Assembly: GCF_001202035.1 (NCBI RefSeq)
Contig: NZ_LGHT01000045.1
Location: 62,001 to 126,000 of the forward strand
Source: Pseudorhodobacter wandonensis
Lineage (GTDB): Bacteria > Pseudomonadota > Alphaproteobacteria > Rhodobacterales > Rhodobacteraceae
Length of the DNA: 64,000 nt
Direction: 5' to 3'
Below the pieces are notes generated by a model that saw only the letters and a program-made list of their open reading frames with translations, had not been told where the DNA came from and made no database searches. Shown piece after piece: positions 45,421 to 54,751 of the stretch. The position numbers and the translations under genes were made by a program. The number at the start of each line of letters is the position of its first letter. Positions within the stretch are counted from its first letter, which is position 1.

Positions 45421-46770
45421 TTACCTCCGGTTAAAGGCGGGCGAGGCAAGCACCAGCCCCACGCCTTCGCGTTTTGATTCCGCCCGCGCCACTGCCCAAC
45501 GAAGCCGCTCATCCGCAGCAGTGCCCAATGCAGTTCTGGCAAAGCCTGCAGGGTCGGGCATTGGTGTCATCAGGCGGCCCGGCACCTCCATTGCCCAAGT
45601 GATCCGCGCGCCCAGCCCTTGCGGCGTGATCCATGCCGCAGCGTCCTCGGGCCAGCCATTGGGGCCGATGGGCTGCTGCCACTCTTGCCCCATCAACCGC
45701 ATAGGCCGCAGAACAATGCGCAAAAACTGGCCGCGCCCCATACGCCGGAGTGCAGGACCCGTCATGCCAAAGGCCCGCAGCGCGGCCAGCACAAACTCGA
45801 CGGGTTGGCGGGCCTTTACCCGTTCGGGTGCCCACGCAGCTGGGTGATCCAGCATCGCGGCATAAACCTTTTGCAAATCGCCGCCACTGTCCAGATAGGC
45901 GCGGGTCATCGCGACCACCAATTCAGGGTTTGGCTGGTCGGCCACAAAATGCACGGCAAGCTTGTTTGCGATATGGGCGGCAGTTTCGGGTCGTTGTGCA
46001 AGGTCGGTCAGCGCGGCTTTGATCGGCGCAATGCCTTCGCCGCCATAGGGCATTCCTAAAACCACTTCAGCCCCCGGCTCGGCCCGATTGGCATGAAACT
46101 GAAACCCTTTCAGCGGGTTAGACTCTAGCCCCGTCAGCAATAGCGCCATTTGCCGTACATCGGTTTGGCTATAGTTTGCCCCTACGCCAAGGCTGTGCAG
46201 TTCCAACAGCTCGCGTGCAAGGTTTTCATTCAGGCCACGTTTGCGCCTTTGGCCAACCGGCGAATTTGGCCCTGTCGAGGCGGATTGATCAAGGAACGAC
46301 AGCATCGCCGGATGCAAGGTGGCCGCGATCAACATATCGGCAAACCGGCCCGATATATGTGGCCGGATCGCATCATGGATCATCGCGCCGGGCAGGCCCC
46401 GTTCCATTGCCGACCGTGCCTTTGTGGTGAAATGATCTGCCCAAAAGGCGACCAAGCGTTCGCGAAACCCGTCTTGGGCATCCAACGCACGGGCAAACTG
46501 CGCCCGAATATCCGCCTCGGCTGCTAGTGTAACCGCGCGGATGGCGGATTTGTATTTGTCCCCCAACATCTTGTCTTTGCGTGCCATTTTCCGCGCCTCA
46601 AACGCGCGGGCCATTAGTGGCAATGCCTCGACCAGGCCCATTGTCGGATGGTGCACAGCCATATCATCAGGGCCAGCCAACGCCGCCAGCATCGCCTTTG
46701 GCGAGGGGGAGTTGGCATAGGGCAGACCATAGCCAAAACGAAAGGCGGCAAGGGTTGGCGTGTCAATCAT
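45421..46770 (-). CDS. DUF1800 domain-containing protein
   Basis: 449 residues. Family landmarks are RFGYGLPYANSP near the N-terminus, ARAQF-like QFARALDAQDGFRERLVAFWADHFT, RGLPGAMIHDAIRPHISGRFADML, NENLARELLELHSLG, YSQTDVRQMALLLTG and PVEFVLAALRAFG. No clear signal peptide. It is co-directional with the DUF1501 gene, 3 bp apart. Biochemical role unknown. Confidence 0.88.
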   Translation of the reverse strand: MIDTPTLAAFRFGYGLPYANSPSPKAMLAALAGPDDMAVHHPTMGLVEALPLMARAFEARKMARKDKMLGDKYKSAIRAVTLAAEADIRAQFARALDAQDGFRERLVAFWADHFTTKARSAMERGLPGAMIHDAIRPHISGRFADMLIAATLHPAMLSFLDQSASTGPNSPVGQRRKRGLNENLARELLELHSLGVGANYSQTDVRQMALLLTGLESNPLKGFQFHANRAEPGAEVVLGMPYGGEGIAPIKAALTDLAQRPETAAHIANKLAVHFVADQPNPELVVAMTRAYLDSGGDLQKVYAAMLDHPAAWAPERVKARQPVEFVLAALRAFGMTGPALRRMGRGQFLRIVLRPMRLMGQEWQQPIGPNGWPEDAAAWITPQGLGARITWAMEVPGRLMTPMPDPAGFARTALGTAADERLRWAVARAESKREGVGLVLASPAFNRR

Positions 46771-46881
46771 GCGCGCGGTCCAATCACTTTGACCACAGGC
46801 TAGCCGATTGCTGCCGCGCTTTCATCTCTCAATACGCAAAGCCCGTGATCGCCATGCCCTACAAGCAAAAGGCCGCCGATC

Positions 46882-48093
46882 TTATGCCCGTGTTGTCGGG
46901 CCGGGCCACAGCCCTGCACGCGCCCCTTCGGTCATTGCCAGTATGATATGATACATTAGCCGCGTAAGTGCCTCGGACCACAGGCTATCCCCTGTGGCGT
47001 CCAGCCGGTTTACGAACACGGGGCGGCCTGCAAACCAGCTTTCAAACATCAGGCACATCAAGGCTTGTGCACGCGCTGCCGCCTCGGGTTCACCTGCGAT
47101 GTGGCGAATGGCAAGCGTCTTGATCGCCTCGGTCTGCGGCCACAACAGGAAACTGTTTTCCATCACCTCGCCCGCGGCCGAGACGGCATCGAACGCAGCG
47201 CCTGTCAGTGGGCCGGTTTTTGCAAATCCAAAGCGGTCTGCAAAGGCCAATAGCTGCGCTGCGGGTGCGCCGATGTCCGGTTGTGCCGCCAACTCGGCCT
47301 CTTGCAGCAGCAGCCAGGCCCATTCGCATTGATGGCCAACCTCGCGCCGTTGGCCATCGGCACCGGGCAGGGGCAAAAGGTCAGGGGTCAGGAATTCGGC
47401 AATGCTGCCGCTGTCGTGGTCCATGAAATGTCGCAAAGCGATGCTGCGCAAATCTGCCGCTCGTTCCAGCCAATGCGGATCGCCCGTCATGCGTATGGCT
47501 TGCAGGCAGGCCTCATACAAATGCATATGCGGGTTCTGGGCTGGCGTCAGGTTGCCCCCGATGTCATCGTTCAACAGCAACCCCGTGGCAGGGTCCGTCA
47601 GCTGGGTTGTCAGCGCTTGCCAGCAGTCCTCAATCAATTGTGGAACCTCATCCGAGGGGGATAGGCGGTTCCATGTGACCAGCCCCAGAATGACAAAGGT
47701 TTGGTCATAGCTGCGGGCGGCCTCATCTGCGGCTTGGCCGGTTGGGCTGCCGTCACGCTTGGCATTGCAACGGTAAAGACCGGGTGCCTTGCGAAAACGC
47801 TGCAGAAAGGCCGCTTGCTTTTCGGCTGCGGCCTTTAGGGCAGGGTCACCTGATAGCAGCGCGGCATGGGACAGGGTGAACAATGTGCGCGCCTGCGCCA
47901 GCAGTGATTTCGGCGCGGTCAAGTCCGGTTTGCCTTTGGCATCAAGCGCGTCGAAAACGCCAAAATCGCCATCCTGTACTTGCGCCATCCAACCGCCTAA
48001 CAGGTCGCGCCAAAACCAATCGGCCCAAAACGCCGCATCGCGGCTGGTGGCATTGTGTGCGTCTGTGTGGCGAGATGGGTAGGGTTTCATCAT
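46882..48093 (-). CDS. AGE family epimerase/isomerase
   Basis: 403 residues, alpha/alpha-barrel of the N-acylglucosamine 2-epimerase type (relatives: YihS, mannose isomerase, cellobiose epimerase). Recognisable segments are ARTLFTLSHAALLSGD, AARSYDQTFVILGL, NPHMHLYEACL with the active-site His pair, GHQCEWAWLLLQ and LWPQTEAIKTLA. Substrate is probably a free sugar but cannot be specified. Two ATGs stand in tandem (48093 and 48090). It lies upstream of the DUF1800 gene with a 111-bp gap. Confidence 0.85.
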   Translation of the reverse strand: MMKPYPSRHTDAHNATSRDAAFWADWFWRDLLGGWMAQVQDGDFGVFDALDAKGKPDLTAPKSLLAQARTLFTLSHAALLSGDPALKAAAEKQAAFLQRFRKAPGLYRCNAKRDGSPTGQAADEAARSYDQTFVILGLVTWNRLSPSDEVPQLIEDCWQALTTQLTDPATGLLLNDDIGGNLTPAQNPHMHLYEACLQAIRMTGDPHWLERAADLRSIALRHFMDHDSGSIAEFLTPDLLPLPGADGQRREVGHQCEWAWLLLQEAELAAQPDIGAPAAQLLAFADRFGFAKTGPLTGAAFDAVSAAGEVMENSFLLWPQTEAIKTLAIRHIAGEPEAAARAQALMCLMFESWFAGRPVFVNRLDATGDSLWSEALTRLMYHIILAMTEGARAGLWPGPTTRA

Positions 48094-48262
48094 GGACTCC
48101 TGCTAAATCAATAGTGGTATACTTGTATGTTAGTTAAGAATCCATATGTCGGGCGTGACTATTCATTTCTTCGCACCTGTGGCGCCTATGCCATAGCCAA
48201 GCGGCACACCACCTGTTAGCCTAACCCCATAAACAATAAAGAAACGAGCAGGCATACAGGCA

Positions 48263-49333
48263 ATGGGAACGGGCATATACGGCACGTTCGTCATCTCTTG
48301 GGCGCAGACAGAAACAGACGGTTTAATGGCCGCACCGATGGACGTACTTGCCGTTGGCGCCACGTGGCGCTGGATGGGAGAGCCGGTTCGCGTTGACGGT
48401 GCGAAAGATGTCTTGTTACTTAGCGGAGCCGAAGGGGCGGCGGAACTCAGATTGCGCGCGGCGCGCAAGGTGCGGCGGCTGTTGGGGGCCGAGTTTGCGC
48501 CAAACAGCAGCGCATCGGCGGCAACCGACATCGGGAATGACTTGCCAGAACAAGGCTTTATCGTCACCGATGGCCGCCAGAGTTATACGATTACTTTGAT
48601 TGATGTGCCTGGCAGCGGCAGTCGTTTGTTGATGTTGGTCGGTGAACTGCCACCTGCAAACCAAGATCTTTGGGTTGTCCGAACGGCTGTAGACCTTGGT
48701 GCGCAAGTGGCGGAGGCAGAGGCACCAGCCGGGGTGATTTGCTTTACCCCCGGAACCACCATTCGCGGCGTAAACGGCCCCCGATTGGTTGAGAATTTAC
48801 GCGTCGGCGATTTTATTGCCACCAAAGACAATGGCTTGCAGAAAATCCTGTGGATTGGCACTCGCCGGATATCGGGCGCAAGGTTGCACGCAATGCCCCA
48901 TTTACGGCCAGTTTGGCTGCGGGCAGGGGCGCTGGGCCTTGATCGCCCCGAGCATGACCTTTTGGTTTCGCCGCAACACCGCATGTTGGTGCAAGGCGCG
49001 GCGGCGATGGCCCTGTTCAACACCCCCGAAGTTTTGGTCGCGGCACATGACCTGATTAATGATACCTCTATTTTCATTGACCAAACTTTGCGGGACGTGA
49101 CCTATATTCATATCTTGCTGGAAAACCATCAGGTCATCTGGGCAAACGGGCTTGAAACCGAGAGCTTTCATCCGTCTAACACCGCCTTGGATAATGTCGC
49201 GCCCGACCAACGCCAAGGCTTGCTGCAGGTTCTGCCGGGTCTTGCCGATACCCCGCAAATCTACGGCGATTATGCGCGGCGCAATCTTTCGGGCCCCGAA
49301 GCCGCTATTTTGCGACATGCTTTAGCAGCTTAA
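48263..49333 (+). CDS. Hint-domain protein
   Basis: 356 residues. The N-terminal 155 residues are variable. The Hedgehog/intein (Hint) domain begins at the Cys of VICFTPGTTIRGVNGPRLVENLRVGD (about residue 160), with block B near LLVSPQHRMLVQG and the end near DVTYIHILLENHQVIWANGLETESFHPS. Such domains can autocleave at the Cys. Proteins of this type are common in Rhodobacteraceae, often near secreted calcium-binding proteins, which are absent here. No repeats or secretion signal are visible. Confidence 0.85.
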   Translation: MGTGIYGTFVISWAQTETDGLMAAPMDVLAVGATWRWMGEPVRVDGAKDVLLLSGAEGAAELRLRAARKVRRLLGAEFAPNSSASAATDIGNDLPEQGFIVTDGRQSYTITLIDVPGSGSRLLMLVGELPPANQDLWVVRTAVDLGAQVAEAEAPAGVICFTPGTTIRGVNGPRLVENLRVGDFIATKDNGLQKILWIGTRRISGARLHAMPHLRPVWLRAGALGLDRPEHDLLVSPQHRMLVQGAAAMALFNTPEVLVAAHDLINDTSIFIDQTLRDVTYIHILLENHQVIWANGLETESFHPSNTALDNVAPDQRQGLLQVLPGLADTPQIYGDYARRNLSGPEAAILRHALAA

Positions 49334-49337
49334 CTGG

Positions 49338-49365
49338 TTGACACCCCGCCATGGGCCTATATAAG
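49338..49365 (+). promoter_or_regulatory. rpsD promoter
   Basis: TTGACA (49338-49343), a 16-bp spacer and TATAAG (49360-49365). It is the strongest sigma70-type match I noticed in the window, placed 147 bp before the rpsD start. Confidence 0.65.
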
Positions 49366-49374
49366 CCCGCCTGT

Positions 49375-49400
49375 CTTCGGATTTACGTCCGAGGGCTTTT
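49375..49400 (+). promoter_or_regulatory. Terminator-like hairpin in the rpsD leader
   Basis: CTTCGGA pairs with TCCGAGG (7 bp, one T-G pair) around a TTTACG loop and is followed by GCTTTT. It lies a few bases after the predicted transcription start, where an attenuator or 5' stabilising structure would be. A link to S4 autoregulation is inference. Confidence 0.5.
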
Positions 49401-49512
49401 CATTGGTGTTGGTGGCCCTTGCAAAAGGAACCCTGTCACCCGCGGTTGCCCAAGTTATCGGGGGGCCAAGGGGAAGGACAACGCCCTTCGTAACCTAAGA
49501 AGGAGATCAGAG

Positions 49513-50133
49513 ATGACAAAACGCACCTCTGCCAAGTACAAAATTGACCGCCGCATGGGCGAAAACATCTGGGGCCGTCCAAAGTCGCCAGTGAACAAGC
49601 GTGAATACGGTCCGGGCCAGCACGGCCAGCGCCGCAAGAACAAACTGTCCGATTTCGGTACACAGTTGCGCGCAAAGCAGAAATTGAAGGGTTACTACGG
49701 CGACCTGACCGAAAAGCAATTCCGCAAGATCTATACCGAAGCGGAACGCGTTAAGGGCGACACCGGCGAGATGCTGGTAGGTCTGCTCGAGCGTCGCTTG
49801 GACGCTGTTGTATACCGCGCGAAATTCGTGCCAACTGTGTTTGCTGCACGTCAGTTCGTGAACCACGGCCACGTTACTGTAAACGGCCAGCGCGTAAACA
49901 TCGCGTCCTACCGCGTTAAAGAAGGCGACGTGATCGCTGTTCGTGACCGTTCCAAGCAATTGGCAATCGTTCTAGAAGCTGTTGCTCTGGCTGAACGTGA
50001 CGTTCCTGATTACGTTGAAGTAGACCACTCGAAAATGACTGCGACTTTCGTACGCACCCCAACTTTGGGCGACGTGCCATATCCAGTTGTTATGGAACCA
50101 AACCTCGTGGTCGAATATTACGCCAAGAACTAA
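49513..50133 (+). CDS. rpsD: 30S ribosomal protein S4
   Basis: 206 residues, normal S4 length. It starts [21 protein letters not shown] after AAGGAGATC. The alphaproteobacterial [16 protein letters not shown] is followed by the S4 RNA-binding domain ([32 protein letters not shown]). The codon choice differs slightly from the neighbours, with more GTT/GCT/CGT codons, as expected for a highly expressed gene. It nucleates 16S rRNA assembly. Single gene unit with its own promoter and terminator; the frame to 49351 is leader. Confidence 0.97.
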   Translation: MTKRTSAKYKIDRRMGENIWGRPKSPVNKREYGPGQHGQRRKNKLSDFGTQLRAKQKLKGYYGDLTEKQFRKIYTEAERVKGDTGEMLVGLLERRLDAVVYRAKFVPTVFAARQFVNHGHVTVNGQRVNIASYRVKEGDVIAVRDRSKQLAIVLEAVALAERDVPDYVEVDHSKMTATFVRTPTLGDVPYPVVMEPNLVVEYYAKN

Positions 50134-50173
50134 TCTTGGTTGCAATACGGCCCTCAACTGTGGGCCAAATGAG

Positions 50174-50199
50174 ACGCCGCCCAAATTGGGCGGCGTTTT
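50174..50199 (+). terminator. rpsD terminator
   Basis: ACGCCGCCCA pairs with TGGGCGGCGT (10 bp) around a 3-nt loop, ending in TTTT, 40 bp after the rpsD stop. A clean rho-independent terminator. Confidence 0.85.
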
Positions 50200-50269
50200 G
50201 CGTTTGCGACCTCTGGTCAGGCGCAGACGAAGCCGCTAACAAGGCGCAGCATCTCGGGGGAGCGCGTTT

Positions 50270-51355
50270 ATGACGTCTGACATTCGGCCACAGCCGGGCA
50301 TTATGGATATCGCCTTATACGAAGGCGGTGCGGCCACGGTTGCGGGCAAATCCAATACTATCAAACTCTCGTCGAATGAGAATCCGTTTGGCCCGTCAGA
50401 TAAGGCCAAAGAGGCGTTTTCGCGGTCTGTCCACAACTTGCACCGTTATCCCAGCACCGATCACGCAGCCTTGCGCGAAGCGATTGCCGAGGTGCAAGGG
50501 CTGGATGCCGACCGCGTGATTTGTGGCGTTGGCAGTGACGAAATCATCCATTTCCTCTGTCAGGCCTATGCCGGGCCGGGCGATGAAGTCTTGTTCACCG
50601 AGCACGGCTTTCTGATGTATCGCATTTCGGCAATGGCCGCAGGTGCAACCCCGGTTGAGGTGGCCGAACGTGACTGCACAACCGATGTCGCCGCCTTGTT
50701 GGCTGCCTGCAACGAGCGTACGAAGCTGGTGTTTATTGCAAACCCCAACAACCCGACCGGCACAATGATTTCGGCCGCCGAAGTGGCGCAACTGGCCGAA
50801 GGCTTGCCGCCGCAGGCGATTCTGGTTTTGGATGGTGCCTATGCCGAATACGTCGATGGCTATGATGGCGGTCTGTCGCTGATCGAGTCGCGCGACAACG
50901 TGGTGATGACGCGGACGTTTTCAAAAATCTATGGTTTAGGTGGCCTGCGCATCGGCTGGGGCTATGGCCCCCGCGCAATTATCGACGTTTTGAACCGCAT
51001 TCGGGGTCCGTTCAACCTGTCCAACACGCAACTTGAGGCCGCCGAGGCCGCTATGCGCGACCAGGATTATATCAACCGGTGCCGCGCTGATAACGCGCGG
51101 ATGCGGATATGGCTTGCCGAAGCCTTGGCCGAGCTTGGTGTGCCCTCGGATACGTCCTTGGCCAATTTTGTGCTGGCCCGCTTTGCCGATACCGCCGAGG
51201 CCGAGGCATGTGATGCGTTCTTGCGTGACCAAGGGCTGATCGTGCGCCGCGTGGCGGGGTATAAGCTGCCACATTGCCTGCGCATTACCGTGGGCGACGA
51301 AAGCGCGTGCCGTCGTGTGGCGCATGCCGTGGCGCAGTTCAAAGGCAAGCGTTGA
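50270..51355 (+). CDS. hisC: Histidinol-phosphate/aromatic aminotransferase
   Basis: 361-residue PLP-dependent class II aminotransferase. [10 protein letters not shown] near residue 40, the ANPNNPTGT turn and the PLP Lys in [20 protein letters not shown] are diagnostic. The C-terminal substrate Arg lies in HCLRITVG. Its TGA overlaps the tyrA ATG, so although the family name is HisC, the coupling suggests it may (also) transaminate prephenate or 4-hydroxyphenylpyruvate for tyrosine synthesis. hisD is 20 kb away. Confidence 0.92.
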   Translation: MTSDIRPQPGIMDIALYEGGAATVAGKSNTIKLSSNENPFGPSDKAKEAFSRSVHNLHRYPSTDHAALREAIAEVQGLDADRVICGVGSDEIIHFLCQAYAGPGDEVLFTEHGFLMYRISAMAAGATPVEVAERDCTTDVAALLAACNERTKLVFIANPNNPTGTMISAAEVAQLAEGLPPQAILVLDGAYAEYVDGYDGGLSLIESRDNVVMTRTFSKIYGLGGLRIGWGYGPRAIIDVLNRIRGPFNLSNTQLEAAEAAMRDQDYINRCRADNARMRIWLAEALAELGVPSDTSLANFVLARFADTAEAEACDAFLRDQGLIVRRVAGYKLPHCLRITVGDESACRRVAHAVAQFKGKR

Positions 51356-52302
51356 TGGCTGTGATCTATGAAAAAGTCGCTCTGATCGGCATGGGGCTGA
51401 TTGCGTCTTCCATGGCGCATGCCATGCGGCAACGTGGTCTGGCGAAAATGGTTGTTGGCCATGCAAAATCAGCCGCAACACGCGATGCCGCAATGGAATT
51501 GGGCTTTTGTGATGCGGTGTTCGATACCGCTGCGCAGGCGGTTACGGGGGCCGACCTTGTGGTTTTGGCTGTGCCGGTGGGCGCGATGGAAAGCATCGCA
51601 ATCGAAATTGGCCCGCATTTGAAGGCCGGCGCCACCGTCACCGATGTCGGCTCGGTAAAGCAGGCAGTGATTGACGCGGTTGCCCCGCATATCCCGCAGG
51701 GGGTTCATTTTATCCCCGGCCACCCGCTTGCAGGGACTGAACACTCCGGCCCGCGTTCGGGCTTTGCCACGCTGTTTGAAAACCGCTGGTGGCTGCTGAC
51801 GCCCCCCGAAGGCTGCGACCCTGCAGCCGTGACTCGCCTGCGCCACTTGTGCGAAGGTATGGGTGCCAATGTCGAAGAAATGGACGCGCCGCACCATGAT
51901 CTGGTGCTGGCCGTGACCAGTCACACCCCGCACCTGATCGCCTATACGATGGTCGGTGTGGCCGATGATCTGCGCCGCGTGACCGATAGCGAAGTGATCA
52001 AATACTCGGCCGCTGGCTTTCGCGATTTTACCCGTATCGCGGCCAGCGACCCGACGATGTGGCGCGATGTGTTTCTGACCAACAAAGACGCCACGCTGGA
52101 AATTCTTGGCCGTTTCACCGAGGAACTGTTCGCCCTCCAGCGTGCCATTCGCAAAGGCGACGGTGCACATCTGCACGATTATTTCACCCGCACCCGCGCC
52201 ATCCGCCGCAGCATTATTCAGGCGGGCCAGGATACAGACGCCCCCGATTTCGGCCGTGGCGGCCAGCCTGCGGGCCAAACCAAACCCGCAACAAAAGCAT
52301 GA
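51355..52302 (+). CDS. tyrA: Prephenate/arogenate dehydrogenase family protein
   Basis: 315 residues. The NAD(P)-binding motif is ALIGMGLIASSMA at the N-terminus, followed by VVLAVPVGAM and VTDVGSVKQAV. The substrate region has HFIPGHPLAGTEHSGPRSG and AVTSHTPHLIAY with the catalytic His, then SAAGFRDFTRIAASDPTMWRDVF. It makes the oxidative decarboxylation step of tyrosine biosynthesis. The ATG overlaps the hisC stop and its own stop overlaps the extensin-like gene. Confidence 0.93.
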   Translation: MAVIYEKVALIGMGLIASSMAHAMRQRGLAKMVVGHAKSAATRDAAMELGFCDAVFDTAAQAVTGADLVVLAVPVGAMESIAIEIGPHLKAGATVTDVGSVKQAVIDAVAPHIPQGVHFIPGHPLAGTEHSGPRSGFATLFENRWWLLTPPEGCDPAAVTRLRHLCEGMGANVEEMDAPHHDLVLAVTSHTPHLIAYTMVGVADDLRRVTDSEVIKYSAAGFRDFTRIAASDPTMWRDVFLTNKDATLEILGRFTEELFALQRAIRKGDGAHLHDYFTRTRAIRRSIIQAGQDTDAPDFGRGGQPAGQTKPATKA

Positions 52303-53093
52303 ACCGTCTGGTTATCGCCGCCTGCCTGTCGTGCAGCATTTGCGCACCAGCTTGGGCCGAGTTCAGCTCGGTCCGCCCAATGCCACGCCCTGTGCTGTCA
52401 CAATCTGTGCCGGTCCAACTGGCGCCTGACAACTCAAACCTGATTTTAGCCTCGTCCATCCGCCCTCAACCACGCCCGAAAGGTTTTGTCGCGCAGGCCA
52501 GCGCCCCTTCAAAAGGGATCGTCAGCAAGCTGATTGGCCCGAAAGGCGGCGGCGACAAACAGCCCAATTCCAACACTGGCGGGCTTGTGTGCAAGGATCG
52601 CGCGATTGAAGGCACAATGATCACCGCTATAAAGGGTGCTCAAAACGGGTGCGGCGTCGATGCCCCAGTACGTGTTACGGCGGTTGACGGTGTGAAACTC
52701 TCGATGCCCGCTACGATCGACTGCAATACCGCCCGTGCCCTGCGCAAATGGGTTACGACCAAGGTCAAACCGGCCTTTGGCAATACCAAAGTGGTTGGTC
52801 TGGATGTTGCCGCCCATTTCGTTTGTCGCAGTCAAAACAATGTCAAAGGCGCCAAGATCAGCGAACATGGTCGTGGCAAAGCTATTGATATTGCAGGGTT
52901 CAAACTGGCAAATGGCACCGAGGTTACGGTGCTAGATGACTACAAATCCAACCGCGGCAAGGCGATCCGCAAGGCCCACAAAGGTGCTTGCGGTATTTTT
53001 GGCACCACGCTTGGCCCCGGCTCGGATGGCTATCATGAGAACCACTTGCATCTGGACACTGCCAAATATCGTGGCGGACCCTACTGCAAATAG
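52299..53093 (+). CDS. Extensin-like family protein
   Basis: 264 residues. The signal peptide is MNRLVIAACLSCSICAPAWA. A Pro/Ser-rich linker (about 25-85) is followed by the extensin-like C-terminal domain (about 100-264), with CNTARALRKWV, SEHGRGKAIDIAGF and DGYHENHLHLDTA. The H-x6-D and HLH arrangement resembles metal-dependent peptidoglycan-active (VanY/MEPM-like) sites, so a periplasmic cell-wall role is likely. The ATG overlaps the tyrA stop by 4 bp. Confidence 0.85.
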   Translation: MNRLVIAACLSCSICAPAWAEFSSVRPMPRPVLSQSVPVQLAPDNSNLILASSIRPQPRPKGFVAQASAPSKGIVSKLIGPKGGGDKQPNSNTGGLVCKDRAIEGTMITAIKGAQNGCGVDAPVRVTAVDGVKLSMPATIDCNTARALRKWVTTKVKPAFGNTKVVGLDVAAHFVCRSQNNVKGAKISEHGRGKAIDIAGFKLANGTEVTVLDDYKSNRGKAIRKAHKGACGIFGTTLGPGSDGYHENHLHLDTAKYRGGPYCK

Positions 53094-53095
53094 CC

Positions 53096-54073
53096 CTAGC
53101 GCAGGCGCGGTGCCGGCCCAACAGCAAGCGGCCCGATGAAACTGCGACCATTCTTGAACTGTAATGGCAGGTCCAAGCTGTCGGATTGTTTTGCCAGAAA
53201 CATCGCAGCCTGTTCCCAAAGCTTACGGTCATTCTGGGATAAAATCCCCATGCTCTGCGCCACATCCAGCGCCACGCGCCAATTTTTCAGCTGCAACACG
53301 CTATTTCCTTCGGCAAAACCGGCGGCATCGGCGGTTACGTTGCCTTGCGCCGTCACCTGCATTTGGCCCCACTCAATGCGCAGATTGTCCAGTTCAACGC
53401 TGGCTATCTGTGGTGGCGCGGTCAGCGCTTGGCGGTCAATCGGCCCCGTAAATCCGATATGCGCATCTACGCGGATCAAACCGACTTGCGATGGTAAGGC
53501 GCCCGCAAACACGGCCATCAGGGCGGCATCTGGCACAATGTTGGTTACATTCAGGCCAATTTCATGCCGGTTCACGCGGCTTTCATCCAGCCGGGTCGCG
53601 AATTGCAAGCTTTCGGCCGTCACGACCCACCCACGATCGCCATCCGCCTCAATCGCATTGCCGATCAGGGTAAACCTGTCCAAGGGCAGCGCGGGTTGCG
53701 GTTTGACCACCACACTTGCCTGCAACTTGCCCGACCGCAGTGTCATTCCCTCATGCGGCAGCGTCAGGCGCTGTTCGGGCGGAAAGGCCGCGATTACGTG
53801 CCAGGGTTTGTAACTTAGGCTTAGCACTTGAAAAAACGGCGCTTGCCAGCCCAGCCCGGTTGCGGGGTCGGCCAGATGCGGTTCCGTGACTGTCAGGTCA
53901 AACCGGTTGGGAAAGCCATGCACCTCTAACCCGGCGTTGGTGGCAACCTTGCCGCTGGCCTCTAACGCGTCAAACCAGTCACGTGCTGCAGTCTCAAAAC
54001 CGCGCTCGCCCACAAACCAATATCCGCCCCAAAGGCAGCCCAACACCAAAACCAAGCCTGTCAACCACCGCAT
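53096..54073 (-). CDS. DUF2125 domain-containing protein
   Basis: 325 residues from the ATG at 54073 with GAGGGCGC upstream; an alternative ATG at 54091 adds MKRGRK. One N-terminal membrane helix (MRWLTGLVLVLGCLWGGYWFV) anchors a beta-rich periplasmic domain, with GLEVHGFPNRFDLTVTEPHL and LSLSYKPWHVIAAFPPEQ typical of DUF2125. Convergent with the extensin-like gene, 2 bp apart. Function unknown. Confidence 0.85.
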   Translation of the reverse strand: MRWLTGLVLVLGCLWGGYWFVGERGFETAARDWFDALEASGKVATNAGLEVHGFPNRFDLTVTEPHLADPATGLGWQAPFFQVLSLSYKPWHVIAAFPPEQRLTLPHEGMTLRSGKLQASVVVKPQPALPLDRFTLIGNAIEADGDRGWVVTAESLQFATRLDESRVNRHEIGLNVTNIVPDAALMAVFAGALPSQVGLIRVDAHIGFTGPIDRQALTAPPQIASVELDNLRIEWGQMQVTAQGNVTADAAGFAEGNSVLQLKNWRVALDVAQSMGILSQNDRKLWEQAAMFLAKQSDSLDLPLQFKNGRSFIGPLAVGPAPRLR

Positions 54074-54138
54074 CTTGCGCCCTCTTTTCATTTCGCCGCA
54101 TATGCTGTCTACAAGGGCCAAGAGCGGAGGGCCAGTAG

Positions 54139-54684
54139 ATGCAAAAGCCACTTTGGGTATTCGGTTACGGATCATTGGTCTGGAACCCCGGTTTCGCCGT
54201 GGCCGAACAGCGGGTCGCGACCCTGCACGGCTGGCACCGCAGCTTTTGCATGCGCTCTATTCATCACCGTGGCACCGAAACAGCCCCCGGCCTTGTGCTC
54301 GCCCTTGATCGCGCAGCATCGGCCCATTGCGCCGGTGTGGCATTCCGCGTCCAGGATGGCACGGAAGAGGCAACACTCGATGCCCTGCGCGAACGCGAAT
54401 TGATCTCATCCGCCTATCTAGAGGATTGGCTGCCGTTGCGGTTGGATGATGGCGGCGAGGTCACTGCGCTGTGCTATGTCATCGACCCCGCGCATGACCA
54501 GTATTGCACCATGCCCCTTGAAGATCAGGCCCAGATCATTGCCCAAGCGATCGGCGGGCGGGGGCGCAACTGTGAATATTTGTTCAATACTTCGGCACAT
54601 CTGGCGCAATTGGGGATTGGCGATGCCGATCTGGAATGGCTTTGCGCGCGGGTCAGTGTTTTGCAAGATACAGGTACGAAATGA
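54139..54684 (+). CDS. Gamma-glutamylcyclotransferase, ChaC-like
   Basis: 181 residues. The N-terminal WVFGYGSLVWNPGF is the substrate-binding YGSL loop of the family; the catalytic Glu is expected in the segment LRERELISSAY. ChaC-type enzymes cleave glutathione to 5-oxoproline and Cys-Gly in the cytoplasm. It is divergent from the DUF2125 gene. E. coli ChaC is somewhat longer. Confidence 0.88.
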   Translation: MQKPLWVFGYGSLVWNPGFAVAEQRVATLHGWHRSFCMRSIHHRGTETAPGLVLALDRAASAHCAGVAFRVQDGTEEATLDALRERELISSAYLEDWLPLRLDDGGEVTALCYVIDPAHDQYCTMPLEDQAQIIAQAIGGRGRNCEYLFNTSAHLAQLGIGDADLEWLCARVSVLQDTGTK

Positions 54685-54751
54685 TGGTTGGCACAGGGCT
54701 TTAACACGCCTAAGTTAAACCAAGATAAACCAGAAGGGTCGAGCGCGCCGC

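Noticed and set aside
48108-48135. GTATACTTGTATG-like partial palindrome upstream of the AGE-family gene as a regulator site
   Set aside because: The symmetry is imperfect and no regulator gene is nearby.
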